Assembly (NCBI GenBank): GCA_020091685.1
Contig: CM034610.1
Location: 8,910,948 to 8,974,947, forward strand
Origin: Lutjanus erythropterus
Taxonomy: Eukaryota > Chordata > Actinopteri > Lutjaniformes > Lutjanidae
DNA length: 64,000 nucleotides
Reading direction: 5' to 3'
In this document: positions 22,250 to 34,160 of the stretch, piece by piece
Layout: the number at the start of each line of letters is the position of its first letter
Position numbering within the stretch: position 1 is the first letter of the stretch
Made by a program: the position numbers and the translations under genes
Notes under the pieces: model-generated
Database searches by the model: none
Told to the model about the DNA's origin: nothing
The model's input: the letters and a program-made list of their open reading frames with translations, nothing else

Positions 22250-24021
22250 AGATTATTTAGTCAAATAGGTTATTTGGGTTCAGTAGTGTACCAGACATCT
22301 CTGGCCCTGGAGAATAATCAGAAGTCAGTTGTCACTCTCTCTTTGTCTACCATTGATCCATAGAACACGGCTCAGTCTGACCACGTCCTGCAGGGTTTGT
22401 ACCCAGCTATCAGTCTCTCTGTGCGGACAACTCTCATCAATACAGCCCCTGGCTCTAAGGCCTGGAACGTGACTCCCACTTGCAAGCTCCCACTCTACAA
22501 AATAAAGTGTGAATACCCATGTAAACTACTTAGGGGACCAAAGCAGAGCTGAGTAAGTAAAAGGATCGGTGGGTGTTTTAGTTGTTGTGTATATTTGCAT
22601 GCATAGTTTTATTGAAAGAACAAACAGTACTAAGCAAAAGATCCATTACTGTGGTTTATGAATCATATACCGATCTTAATTTCAAGCCTCAGTAACGAAA
22701 GACAGACTCTTGGTTTTTTTATTTGAAATTTTTAATGGATTTTCTGTCCATTGCATGCACTGACATGCCAATGCCTTAAAACATGGAGCCACATGTTTTT
22801 TATGATTCTTGTTTTCCCTATCATCAAGAAATTTAGGAACAAATTGTATCATTACTGCAGAGAGATTGTGCTTGCTGAATAAGGTTTCTGCGAAAAAAAA
22901 AAATGTTGAAAATGACTGACTGATATGTGCTTGCAGTTCGGAGTTAACACCCATTTGGCCAGCATGTAATGGGAGCAACTAACATGGTATTTAGCTCCCT
23001 ATTAGGGATGGATTTGTCTGTCATGATCATGACATTACAATGTGCTCAGGGCTGCTATTTAAAAACTCATTTGTCGGTACAGGGGAAATCGAGGCGAAAG
23101 ATTTTATTGTCAATATCTGAGCTCACCTGTCAGAGTGACTTAGAGAAAACAGCAGCTGGAGGAGGAGTTAATGAAAGAACGGGCAGTAAAAGAAAAAGGA
23201 AGGGAACGCTGTAGGTGCTGGGCTGCAGTACTTGGTGACTGATTACAAATTATCTTAATTATCTTAAGTCCCTTGAGATGCATTAGACTTCATGTAAACA
23301 GCACCACTGGGAACAGCTGTTTGTTCCCTCCCTCTCTCTAATTTTCACCACCCTGAATCTTTAGCCTAAATGTTTTTTTGTTTTTTTTGGCTTGTTCCTT
23401 TCTCTCCTTTTCCATCGCTATTCTTTCCTTCCTTTTCCCCTCTTTTCCTTTCTGTTTCTCCCCTCTATTCCTTTCCTTTAATCTGTCCATGCATTTCACC
23501 TCCTTTCCTTTCCTTCTCCCTCTTTTACCCTCCTTTCCTTTCCTTCCCCTTCCTTTTCATTCCTCTCTTTCCAGTCCCCTCCTTTCTTTTCGTCTCTTTT
23601 CCTTTCTTATCTTTCTAGTTATTTCGTGTCTGTTTTTCAGCGCACGTTACCTCTCGCATCTGTTTGTGTTTACAGACATTGCTTTAGCGACTGTGTGTAC
23701 AGATGTCATAAAGATTTGGGAAGTGTTTGATTGATGGTGACAGGCAGTGACAGTGCACCAAGTTCAACCAGGCGTCCACTCTCATGGCCGCAAGCTGAAG
23801 CCAATTTGGAAGTACCAATAATGACTGCTTCATGCTGCCTCCAGAAAAACCTCTCACTGCATAGGATCTCCTTCATAACCTCTTAGCTCCTCTTCTGAAA
23901 TAAATTCAAACATGCTTCTTCCACAATGCGCTTATTTTCCTTTCCAAAATCTCCAGTAAGTATTCAGTTGGGTTGAGATCTGGCGACTGTAAAGGTCAAA
24001 GGATATTTAGAAGGTTTTGAT
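22250..24021. other. Non-coding stretch
   Basis: Besides the pyrimidine tract at 23395-23622 it holds no recognised repeat. The frames at 22682-22978 and 22969-23214 are unrecognised. No splice-bounded exon. Confidence 0.5.
23395..23622. repeat. Long polypyrimidine tract (CCTTTTCCTTT-like)
   Basis: About 230 bp of C/T on the plus strand with only a few purines, made of degenerate TCCTTTCCTT words. It explains two overlapping Phe/Pro/Ser/Leu-rich frames. Such homopurine-homopyrimidine tracts can adopt triplex (H-DNA) structures, but this has not been shown here. Confidence 0.9.
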
Positions 24022-24761
24022 CAGAGGTGGGACTAAGTAATTTTTTTGCAAGTCATGTGGTGGAAATATTGTTTGTTTATGATCAGCAGCTAAAACCGGC
24101 TCAATTTGTACCCGGATCACAGACCAGGACCGTATCCTGTTCATGTGAGCAGAAATTAGCAGACTTCAGAGGACAGCATATATGAACATCTCGTAAGACA
24201 GTCCAGATTTTGGCCCTTGCCAGTCCAAATTTTGACAGCAAATGCTCTACTAGTCCACCAGTTACCAAAACAGGGGGAGAAAGTGTTTTTTAACCAATGA
24301 AATGACACATGTAATGGCAGGCTTCCTGTGATAGGTTCAAATGGTATTGCCTTCGAGGTGGACCAGAGAGCAGTAGTTTAGTCCTCACCAGTTCAAGTCA
24401 CACCAGTGTTCGCACAAACCCAAACAAACTGCACAAAAGGGATAAATGCTCCAGGTTTCAGCTCTACAAGGTTGGCGTGAACCTACTCAAAGTGTCGACC
24501 TGCTGAGAATAGATGGAATTAACATTAGTTGATTCAGGAAATGAAGAGATTTGTGGCACACTTTTTAAATAACACTTTTTAATCTTTTGGCTTGGCGTGA
24601 GGTATTTTCAAATCTAAAGGCTCGGGTCTAATTGAAGTCACAAGTCATTAGAGTCAAGTCCAGGGGAAATTGCAAGTACTTTTTGATTATGTCAATTCCA
24701 GGCTAAATTAGTTAAATTTGTGACTCGGTTCCAAGTTGTGTGACTCAGTTCCACACTTCTG
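24022..24761. mobile_element. hAT-like element with CAGAGGTGGGAC end
   Basis: It begins CAGAGGTGGGACTAAGTAA and ends with the reverse complement of CAGAAGTGTGGAACTGAGTC. Flanking 8-mers GTTTTGAT and GTTTGTAT match at 6 of 8 positions, as expected for an aged 8-bp hAT duplication. The right third is rich in AAGTCA words (CACAAGTCATTAGAGTCAAG), a hallmark I recall from a widespread teleost repeat. It encodes no transposase. Confidence 0.75.
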
Positions 24762-25301
24762 GTTTGTATTGATGACCTTAGAGCTACAGACAGCATAGAA
24801 GGACAGTTGCAGTCCAAAGTGCCAGAGGGAAAGCAACATGGTGGTCACACACCCCACAGATGCAACAGGGTGAAGACAGAGGCAGCAGTACGCTGGAGCG
24901 TCCAGTGAATGATGGTCTAGTTAGCAGCAGCCTGAGTCATTCCTGCTTCCTGTTCAAACACAGTGTGGCTGTTTGTCTCTGCATGGCGTTGGTTTGGTTT
25001 GCATTAGGTCGAACTGTTCTTCTATTAATATTTTATGTGCTACTTTTAATGCACTCTGCTTTCTGTCCTGCTCTTTGGGATGTATGATTGTCATACTTTC
25101 CATCTTTTTTGCATTAGCGTTATGGTTCTGACCGTATGACGAGATCGTCGGCGTTTGCCAAGTTTGTGGCTGTGCTTTGTGAACGTGTGTGTGTGAGTGC
25201 ATGTCAGTATCAATGTGTTTTATTCCTAAAGTTTGATTGCCCATATTTGTGGCTTTATAGATGATCTCAGCATTGCGTGCTTTGTGGGCTTGTGTTGATG
25301 T

Positions 25302-25335
<34 letters not shown>

Positions 25336-26197
25336 GGTGTTTGGAGCAGGCATGAGGCAGGTTCGGGGGCCAGCATGTTGTGGTGTAGCGTGGCCCTCCT
25401 CCAAAGCCCTGTGGCTGTTGAACTTTTATGGAGAGTCAAGCGCCGCACAGACCTTTCAGTCTACCCGGTGCACATCACACACACACTCTTGACAAACACA
25501 CATACACACACACACACATCAGCAGCAGCCCAGCCTTCATTAGAAGTGCCACCAGTAGCCAAGCCTGCAGCCTGACACTTCAAAGAGCTCTCTCTGTGTC
25601 CCTCCTCTCCTCCCTGTGCTCCTTCTTTCATTTTTTGGGGCTTGTTTTCTTCCTCCATCTCTTCATGGCTTTTCTTTATTATTCCCGTCTCTATTCTACC
25701 AGTTTTTCCTGTTTATTTTCCTCTATTCTGTCACAAGGGGGTTTTATTCACTCGGCTGAACTGGAGGGAAAACACTTATAATTAGCTCTGTGTGATCTTT
25801 TAAAGGAATACCCCACCAAAAACACTCCCTTTGTGTTTCAAATTCTCACCTGTGTTTACCTGCAGGCTTGAAAGGTAGATCTAAAAACACTGTAGTTTGT
25901 TCCTCAGTGGAGAACGGTAGCTGCAGTCGGCTTCACAGCAGTTTGGGCCTGGTCGCACCAAAAAGTGGCATGACAAATTCATTTGCACATCATCGTAAAA
26001 TAGCTGGAAGCTTTGTGATCTTGTCACTATTTGCAGTTTCATTCAGAAGAAAGTATTTGTACCATCCACAGACCATGATGCACCTCTAAAGTAATTAGTT
26101 TATACTCAGAACAGCTGGATGGTGCAACATAGCTCATATAACTTACCGCTGTCTCTCTGTATCCTCAAAGGTCAAGACAGTTTGCATTTGGACATGA
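24762..26197. other. Non-coding stretch with microsatellites
   Basis: Contains (TG)n plus (GGGT)3 at 25302-25339 and a CA-rich block at 25480-25520. Frames of up to 164 codons at 24954-25575 are dinucleotide-repeat artefacts. A pyrimidine-rich stretch follows at 25590-25735. Confidence 0.6.
25302..25339. repeat. (TG)13-(GGGT)3 compound microsatellite
   Basis: TG dinucleotides from 25302 to 25327 pass directly into GGGT tetranucleotides. Confidence 0.95.
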
Positions 26198-26510
26198 GCT
26201 GAAACGATCAGTCAAACTAGTAGAAAAGGTCATTTTCAACAATTTTGTTAATCAGTTTAATATTTACTGTCATATAAGACAATAAATAGACTTTTTTGTT
26301 TTTACAATTAAGGAGCAGGAAGTATTTGTCCTTAATAATGACTCAAACTAAACATATTTGGGTTTTGGCTTGTAGTTTGGTCAGAATATGTCATTTGAAT
26401 ACAATAGATTGATCTCTTGGAAATTTTACACATTTTCCCACTATTTTCTGATATTTATGGACTGAGTGACTTAATTTGATAATATCTGGTTAATCAATGA
26501 GATATGTATC
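26198..26510 (+). mobile_element. TAGRGCTGCAA-family element, copy 2 (decayed)
   Basis: Starts TGAGCTGAAACGATCAGTCA, a degenerate version of the family start, and contains ATTTATGGACTGAGTGAC and a GGTTAATCAATGA right side as expected for this family. The final inverted end is not clearly preserved. The next bases (26511-26560) read TGATACCAATACC, similar to the ends of the GGGTATC-type elements at 28528 and 53218. Confidence 0.55.
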
Positions 26511-26636
26511 ATTAGGATTTTTTGATACCAATACCAATATTGATACTACTTTTTGATTGATACTTCTTACCAGAATTCAGTGCAAAAAAAGACATGGCAT
26601 GTAAGAATGTGAGAAGATTAAACCATTATTTTATTA

Positions 26637-27030
26637 GGTAACACTTTATAATAACAATAACATAACAATATAATAATATATAGTTATTAAATGTCAGTTA
26701 ATGGCTTTATTACAATTAAAAACTATTAAATTATAAATAATAATGTTTACTAATTATTAGTTATGTTATAGTTCGTAATCAGATCTGTGCTGATGTAATC
26801 AATGTAATGTTATGGTCTCTTATTAGCTACAGTGTAATATATACTTTATAAATGCTATTATTATTTTATGTGACACAAACTCACGATAAAATAACATGAA
26901 ACATAATGTTACTAATAATTAATAAACATTATCATGTAATTTCATTGTTAACAGTAAAATAAATATTAACTGAAGTTAAATTAACTGTGAATTTATAATT
27001 TATTAATGATGGTCATAATAAAGTATTACT
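26637..27030. mobile_element. AT-rich fold-back element, GGTAACACTTTATAATAA end
   Basis: Begins GGTAACACTTTATAATAACA and ends with the reverse complement of AGTAATACTTTATTATGACC. The interior is made of TTAATAA/TTATTAA words in both orientations. It shares its outermost 12 bases with the element at 18109 but not its interior. Confidence 0.75.
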
Positions 27031-28527
27031 AATTTAGTAAAGTGAGCCTTCACTTTTGAATATTTTGCTTTTGTTAGCTGTAATGTTACATAGATATGAT
27101 GGCAGTTTTGTTAGTCTAGGATCTTACTGATATTTTGGTACTCACCAGTCCATAACTGGTCCTGGTTTAGTACCAGTTCTTAATACCCATCAACCCGTCC
27201 ACTTCATCAACATTACCTGTTCAAGTTCAACAATGTATTTCAGAAAACTAGTCTCCTTCCACAAGTAAACCCACTGATCACTGAGTTGGATTTTCACTCT
27301 GAAACTCTCCGCTGTTTTAAATGCTGATGAGTGAGTCTTTGGTTTCCAATGGCAACTCACCACAAGCCACTGCAAAAAGTGTCAAAACACGTCAAACAAA
27401 TCAAAACATCCACAGAGGCTTTTAAAACTAATCCTGCAGCATAATTCATTACCCTGCCATTGATATGTATGTCCATTATAGTAGAAAACAGCTCTTTTAC
27501 TCTCCAATAAATCGCTAAATATGCTACAGTACCTCTAGAGGAACTATGAAGAGTTAACAGTGCAACATGGAAGTAGAGTCTTTAGCTACATTGTGGAGAA
27601 ACAATGAACATGCTGAACGAATGCATTACTCACAGAGAAGTAGATTACGCTGCATGAGTGGTTAGAGATTTCTATATATCTTTTGACTGTTTTTTAACTG
27701 TGAGATATTGCTGGAATCCATTAACATTTATCCATTTACTATTGTGTAGGCTCGAAAGCTTTTCAGACTAACAGGCGCTCAGTATTTAACACACGAAAAA
27801 TGTAGATTTTTAGTGCAATTTCCCTTAAATCGTCTGGCTGGCAGTAGTGTATCTGTCGACCGTCATAGCAGAGGACAAAACGGATGAGGGGAAGGACGTG
27901 GCTTGATTCACTGTTCTTCAGCTCTGGCCGAGTATCATGACATCCCTCAAACCACAAAGTCACATAACAATGTCTCACCTTCTCAACTATTCATAATCTC
28001 TGTTGTCTTTCTTTGCTTAATACAGTCACAGGTAAGTTTGGGGTGGTTTCTTTAAATATGTTAGCTGTAGATCCGTAGATGTATGAACCTAGACTGGGCA
28101 CTGCTGCTCAGTTTTACCTCCATATTTTCCTTGTGGCCACTGGTGGTATTGCAGTGAGTCTGTAAAACTGTTCCTTATTTCTCTTTCTATGGCAAATTTT
28201 TGATCCTCTGGGTTTTTCTATTTGTAAATGAGGGGGAGAGAACGTAGAAAGTAAACTGTAAGCTAGAAAAGTTTTTTGGCTTCTACATCAGGTGAGCAAC
28301 TCTCAATGGACAGGCGCCATCTTTGCAAACTGTATCTAGTTCTTTATAATACATCTATGAGTAGATCTGTGTAGCTAATATTAGCAGCTGGTCTGAGTAG
28401 CTAATGTTTGCACTTGTTCTGTGTAGCTAGCATTAATTGTTGGTCTGTCTTACCTGTAAATGCTTCTTTAAATTAGATGTAGAGTTCTTGGATGGATGAT
28501 TTTCACAGCTGCAGGCAGAACAGTTAC
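27031..28527. other. Non-coding stretch
   Basis: The part around 27360-27450 (AAAAAGTGTCAAAACACGTC, CCTGCAGCATAATTCATTA) resembles the CCTGCAGCGTAATCCACTTC word at 20966, hinting at another copy of the TAAAGGAAT element. No exon is supportable; the 61- to 71-codon minus-strand frames are unrecognised. Confidence 0.4.
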
Positions 28528-28763
28528 TAGGGCTGGGAATCGTTAAAAACCTATGATACCAGTACATTTAAAGTGTTACTGATACCAATGGAATACTTCA
28601 TTCAATACCTTTTTTTTGAAGATTCTTTATGAGGAATGTTTGCAGTGATTGGCTGCAATATAAATGTAATTTTTTGCTAGATCTGGGCCCCAAAAGGATT
28701 AAATGCAGGTATCATTACCTTATTAAATACCTTAAAGGTATTGAGTACTGATACCCAGCCCTA
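28528..28763. mobile_element. hAT-like element with TAGGGCTGGGNATC ends
   Basis: Starts TAGGGCTGGGAATCGTTA and ends with the reverse complement of TAGGGCTGGGTATCAGTACT. At 236 bp it is a typical miniature element. Flanking 8-mers ACAGTTAC and AGTGTCAC match at 5 of 8 positions. Inside, TGATACCAGTAC and TACTGATACC words give secondary inverted pairs. Confidence 0.8.
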
Positions 28764-29714
28764 AGTGTCACTGTACTGGTCACTGCTTCAGATGTAGATG
28801 CAAAATAATGTTGAAATTTCCACCCAGTGAAGCATTTTTCCACTAGAAGATATGATAGTAAGGTGGTAACTGTAAGATAAGCTATGGTGACCCTGTTGTT
28901 TCCAAATGACATGATCCCGTTACTCCCCGAGCTTGGTTACAGCACATATGGAAGCACACACACAGAGAAGAGAGACAGAGACAGATTCACGGGCTCTATT
29001 CTCCTCCATATATCTCCCTCTGAGCGATGCAGTGGGGTAACTGAGCCCTACTTGGCCACAGACCAGATCCCAGATATTGATCGATCCTTGTGTGGATTGT
29101 TCCCAGAGAAATACGGCCCTGCGGACGAGTGCCGCAGCCGCGTACGACGCTGCTCAGCTTTATCCCACTGAGGGAAAGTTCCACTAGGGGCGGACAGATT
29201 ATGCATGTCATGATTCAGCACACAGCGGGCAACTTTGATGGATTTTTGTGCTTGATTCACTCGGTGATGAATCACAGTTGTGCATGATAACGAGCCTGGC
29301 GAGGCAAAAGCGGGCATCTGAGATGTGGAGAGAGGCACAGAAGGAAGTTTACAAATGTTCTTATGAGCAGAATGGAGCCGAAACTAAACGTATTAAAGGA
29401 ATGTTTGTGAAATTAAATGTTTCACTCCGGTTTTTGTGCTCACGATCCTGCTTCAGCCTTGAGCCAGTCGCCATGTGGGCTCCAGCTGTGTGTATTCCTT
29501 CACAGCATCTCTCAGACCGTAGGAAAAAAAAAACCCTCTGTCTGGCTTTGACTCAGGGAGACCCCGAATGAGTGTGTGCATGTGTATGTAGGTGTGTATA
29601 ATAGGGGGTAACCATGTGACATGCCTTAACTTTGTTCTTTCATTAGAGGAAGCTCATTGTTTCCGTCCCAACCTACCCTACTCTCATTACCAAACTTTCT
29701 CTCTCACACTCACT

Positions 29715-29737
29715 CACACACACACACACACACACCT
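29715..29737. repeat. (CA)n microsatellite
   Basis: Eleven pure CA dinucleotides. Confidence 0.95.
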
Positions 29738-29907
29738 TGGGGTATTAATAGTTCTGCTAATTGTGCAGAATATTTAGTCGAAGGCCTGTGTCTATGTGAG
29801 CGAGAGAAGGAGCAGAAAATGGCTCCCAATTAGCCCAACTTTGAAACTTTGGCCACTATTCCCCATTTTTTTCTAGAACGTTCCCCCCTAGCAGCCCCCA
29901 GCTAGGC

Positions 29908-29928
29908 GTGTGTGTGTGTGTGTGTGTG
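29908..29928. repeat. (GT)n microsatellite
   Basis: Ten pure GT dinucleotides, followed by imperfect TG words to about 29965. Confidence 0.95.
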
Positions 29929-30100
29929 CATTTATGTGTGTGTTTGTGTTGGTGAGTGTGTATGCGCACATGAGCTTGAGGGTCTGGCACTAAGACGGCC
30001 AATTAAAACCAGTGCCGGCAGCAAAGGACCAATGGGAGCAGGGCGCCAATGCACTTCTCCACCGTCGACGTGGTAACGCAAACCAGATGCAGTTGGGCAG

Positions 30101-30125
30101 TGTGTGTGTGTGTGCGTGTGTGTGT
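30101..30125. repeat. (TG)n microsatellite with one CG interruption
   Basis: TG dinucleotides interrupted by a single CG. Confidence 0.9.
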
Positions 30126-31599
30126 TTGTTGAAGTCTACTGTATGTGTTTTTGCAAATGCCTCTTTGCTGATACACACTTTCTGCTTAGTGCATGTAATG
30201 AACATTTTTACCTTTTTGGACAAAGAGATGCAGAGCTTGCAGATTTCTTTGTATAAGAGAGGGTCGGATAACAAAACTGTGGTAAACGAAAGAGAGGTAT
30301 TTCTTCTTTCCCCTCACAGCTATCCTCTAAAAGCCACAAAAAGAGCCGCTTGCCTTGGAAATATCACACACACCACATTGTACTTTCTGAGCATTGTTCT
30401 GGACTTATGCAGGGAGTCATATCTGACATTTTCTGTCAAAAAAACACCACCCAGCCTTCATCTTGGAGGGTGATTGCATTCAAAGTTAGCATTATGCACA
30501 CTAGATTTTCATAGTGCCTTCCTCTGAGTTTTTCAGAGTCCTTTCATGCAGTTCGATTCTTTTGAAGCTGAAGTGCACAGCGTGTGAGGGTGAACTGAAG
30601 TCTGAATTCTAAAATCGCATAAGATTTCACATTGTGACTTTCCACATTGTGCTCCGTACATGCTGGAGTGTCCAGGGAAATTCTGTGTATTTTAACACAA
30701 ACAATTAACATAAAAAAAATGTGCCACTTCTTCTCAGAGTCAGAACTCAGTGGAGCCAAGAAACAGCCGTCATAAACATACTGTTGGAATCAGTGGAACT
30801 TAGTCTTTCCAGCTAACAGCCGCCGAGGACCAGTCTGTTTTAGGACACACTTCTATAAATCCATGTAGAATTAATACATCACAAATGAGCTTAGCTCTTG
30901 CATCAGTATCATCAAATTTGACTTTGAGTATAAAAACAAATCCATGGTATTTGCGCCACAATACATCACAACCATGATGTATTTGTTAAATGGTGGGCAG
31001 GCAAAAAAAACAAAACAAAAAACATTAGTGTGAGTGGTGAGAATCCTGAGTGGCGCCACTAAATCACCTCAGTATGACAGTGGTGTAAAAGTGAATTGCA
31101 CTGTGACACTGTGCAGGAACAAGTTGCAAAAAAAAAAAAAGAACTTCTGGTAAAACCTAATAGTTCCTTGCCTCTTTATCTTGACTACTTAGGAACTACT
31201 CAGTAGGATATATCACTTTAATTGAAGGGGCACAAAAAAAGAGTTGTGAGAGGAAGAACTGATCAATCAGTAATGATTAAGTAACTGGTAATTAATGAGT
31301 CGTCACTAGTTTGTGCCACTCAGCAGCTGGTCCATAGATAATCAGGAGCGACTCATGAAGAAATTGTTCAGTTCACAGATGATCTGATCGTTACCTTAAG
31401 ATTTATTAATATAGTAGACCTATCTCCTTTTCTGTTCTCTAGTAATCATGATTATCTATTCTCCAGTATCTAGTCCAAGAATCACAGTTATTCAGAAATG
31501 ACTGATTAATGCTGTAATGATCACATTAGCAGTCTGAGTAGTTTCAGCAGAAGCTCATACTTCAGCAGCCCTAATATATCAGTAGCTAGCTGGCAAATA

Positions 31600-31770
31600 A
31601 TGTGCTAAAAACTATGTTAACATAGTAAACATTATACTTATTGAACACTGGCATGTTAGCATTGTCATGTGTTAGCCTGCTGATTTTTGCATTTAGCTCA
31701 TACTTAAGTACAGCCTCACAGAGCTCTAGCATGGCTGTTGGCTCTTAGTCTCAACTCAGTCTTGTATTCT
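31600..31770 (+). repeat. Dispersed teleost repeat (GCATGTTAGCATTG type)
   Basis: Contains in order GCATGTTAGCATTGTCATG, TTAGCTCATACTTAAGTAC, AGCCTCACAGAGCTCTAGCA and GGCTCTTAGTCTCAACT. I recognise this order from an abundant teleost interspersed repeat. Ends and class are unknown, and no second copy was found in the window. Confidence 0.55.
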
Positions 31771-33979
31771 TGGACACTGACACTTGAGAGAAGCACAACT
31801 CATGGTGCAAAGTAATAGGGGCCTTGATTGAAAGTCTTTACAGCAAAACTTAAAACTAAAAACTAACTAAAAATCTCTTTTAAAAGCTCACTGTGTCAGA
31901 TATTCATGATTTGAATTGCAAAACATTTGTATACAGAAAAAATCTAGTGTAGTTTTTCTGCTTCCACATTATGGTTAGACTTGGTTAAAATATGGCAGAC
32001 ACTATTTGCATCCAGGTTGGAATTGCAAATGTGGCTATTTACACCCAGGTGTATATAGCCTAGCATGGCAGAGACAAGCACCCAGGTGTCTGTAGCCAAC
32101 AAAGTCATTTGTACCTAACCACGGAACTTTGATTCATAACCTCAGCAAGTAGTTTTATTGCCTGAACCTAACCAAAATGCAACTGAACACTGAAAATAAT
32201 AATAAAACTACAATCCCAGCTGTGAATTTGTCACTATTATTTAAAAATAAGAATTAAGAGGGCTGGGTGTGAATAGCTGGCTGCCATGTGCCTATTCAAA
32301 CCCAGGTACAAATAGACACGCTTAAAATATTGACTCAAATCTTGTATATTGCATATTGTAAGACTTCAGCACAACACTAGAACACTGGCCTAAGCCATTT
32401 AAAACAATATCAGTATATGACATGCCTAGCAAAGACAAGTGAGTATATGAAGCCTAAAGGCTATGAAACAAGCAGTTAAAGCTCCCTTCTGGGGTTTAGA
32501 TTTCACATCAACAAAAATGATACCCATGAATGCTGTGAAACGATACGCAGTACTTTTGACAGGCCAGGGTTTAAATGCTAAAGTCACAGCTCCCACTTTT
32601 CCTTCTCACTTCAGCTGTGCTGCTGCTCTTTAGCTTTGCTGAGAATGTATCGGACACCTTGAGAAAATATCTGACTTCCCCTCCAGACTTGCAATTTGAA
32701 CCAAGATGGTGTGTGGAGATGCTTTCAGCGCTGAGGTACTTGGGGGATGATTAACCACTCACACACACACACACACAACGGCTGTATACTATATGATGGA
32801 TCCTAGCATCCCACGGGGCAGCTGAAGTTGAGATAAAGTGGATCAATCTGTGCATGTGCCTTTGTGTTTGTGTGGGAGTTAGTGGATGTGTTCGGCTCTT
32901 TCTCCCCTGCCAGTCATATTAGAGTCTTACTCTCAGGAAAACAGGGACCTGTTTCTGATTATGTCCGCAGTAATAATCATGTTGTCTGATTGTCGTTTCT
33001 TTCAACATGTAAGCACAGATTTTCCTCAAGTGCATGAAAAACCACAGCGCCGTCTGACATCCATCCACAGATATCTCACTTCAGTGATGAATAACAGAGA
33101 AACCTCCAGGGCCTAAGTTGCTCTGTATGTCAAATGATTCACCTCATTTAGAAGGCTTGACTGATTGTGGCAGATTTCATTAGATGATCGATGGTTTAGG
33201 AGTTCTCGACTGAGGGAGCAGTCCAAGTTGGAATGAGGGAATGAAGTACGCACGGAAATAGGCGGCGACCTCTCCTTTGCGATAGCTGGGAAAACTTGTG
33301 CAGGAGGGATGATGCAGAGACGGATGGACAGAAAGAGACAGGCGTTGAAAAGGAGGCAAAGGGATGAATGGAGACAGAGATGGAAAGTGACAGTCAGACA
33401 AAGGGGCGGAGGGACTTCAGACTTCATCGTCCGTCTGTGGTTGCTCATGATGGATTTGAGATGGAGACAAGAACTCATGACCTGTGAGAGTGCAGAAATT
33501 GTATTTGTTTGCAGTGTTATTGCTTTTGGGTCTATCTCTTTGGGAAATGATGTCTTCCTGAATATGTGTTTTTGAGTGCACCTGTGGAAATTTTTCAAAT
33601 GTGGAGACTGGGTCTCTATGTTTTCCACATTCCAGTGTTTCCCAAAGTAATGGTGTCCATCTGTATATTATGTACAGTAAATTAGATATTGATCACTGCG
33701 TACCATAATTCCATCAAGGTATATCATGTGGTATTGACTTGGCAATAGAATTCCATCAGGCTTGCCCTCCATTTGGGCAAGGCAGTAGATTTAGGAGTAC
33801 CTAGACTCCTAAATCTAGGTCATAAGCTCCTCCTTTTACCAATGAATGTTTGTACACACAGGTCAGTCCTATATGTGGAGCATGTGTTGTAGGCAAAGAG
33901 ACCACCATACTGTGTATAGTGGCAGCATGGAGGTGGACAAGCTCACTCTGTTGTTTGCAAAGGATTTAAAACCTGACCT
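31771..33979. other. Non-coding stretch
   Basis: At 32049-32098 CACCCAGGTGTATATAGCC and CACCCAGGTGTCTGTAGCC form a short direct repeat, echoed by AACCCAGGTACAAATAG at 32299, which suggests another decayed repeat. A (CA)8 run lies at 32760-32776. CAGTGTTTCCCA at 33632 is a typical hAT-type end, but its partner was not found. The 171-codon minus-strand frame at 33113-33628 is discussed under rejected items. Confidence 0.45.
33787..33816. other. Perfect hairpin, 12-bp arms
   Basis: AGATTTAGGAGT and ACTCCTAAATCT flank a 6-nt loop ACCTAG. A second hairpin lies just upstream at 33762-33784 (CTTGCCC...GGGCAAG). A rho-independent terminator reading is not applicable, because this is eukaryotic DNA and no T run follows. 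Confidence 0.8.
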
Positions 33980-34160
33980 GGTTTTCCTTGATAACATTGA
34001 AATTTCTCTTCGACTAAATATTTTCTCTTTTAACTCTGTTTTTGTTCTTCACCAACTCCTGAGAGAAATATCTCGCTCATTAGCTGCTAATACTGAACAG
34101 GTGGTATACAAGATTTTGACTAATTTCCCTGTCAGTTAAACGGAAATTCAGACTACTCAA
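33980..34160 (+). repeat. Dispersed teleost repeat, copy 1 of 2 (with 36830-37065)
   Basis: Both copies share CACCAACTCCT(G/T)AGAG, AAATATCT(C/G)GCTC, TTAG(C/T)TGCTAA and a TTGACTAATnTCCCTGTC word before CAGAAATTCAG-like or CACAGAAAAACAG ends, all on the same strand. I recognise it as a common teleost repeat of unknown class. Confidence 0.65.

Larger units (their letters stand above)
28764..31599. other. Non-coding stretch with several microsatellites
   Basis: Holds CA or TG runs at 29715-29737, 29908-29928 and 30101-30125 and an A13 run at 31128-31140. A candidate conserved block lies at 29070-29310 (see findings). The 153-codon frame at 30012-30473 reads through the TG run and is not credible. 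Confidence 0.5.

Noticed and set aside
24954-25448. 164-codon minus-strand open frame
   Set aside because: Runs through a TG/CA microsatellite (His-Thr repeats) and is otherwise unrecognised.
29048-29338. Opposite-strand frames near 29.1 kb as a gene
   Set aside because: Three frames are open at once in a CpG-containing region; no protein similarity recognised. Kept only as a candidate conserved block.
30012-30473. 153-codon plus-strand open frame
   Set aside because: Contains the Cys-Val repeats of a TG microsatellite; flanking parts are not protein-like.
33113-33628. 171-codon minus-strand open frame, the longest in the window
   Set aside because: The product matches no family I recognise, its composition (Ser, Leu, His, Pro) is that of AT/pyrimidine-rich chance frames, other frames are open over the same bases, and no promoter or splice signals support it.
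33632-33830. hAT element beginning CAGTGTTTCCCA
   Set aside because: The start word is typical, but I could not find the inverted partner, so no boundaries can be given.
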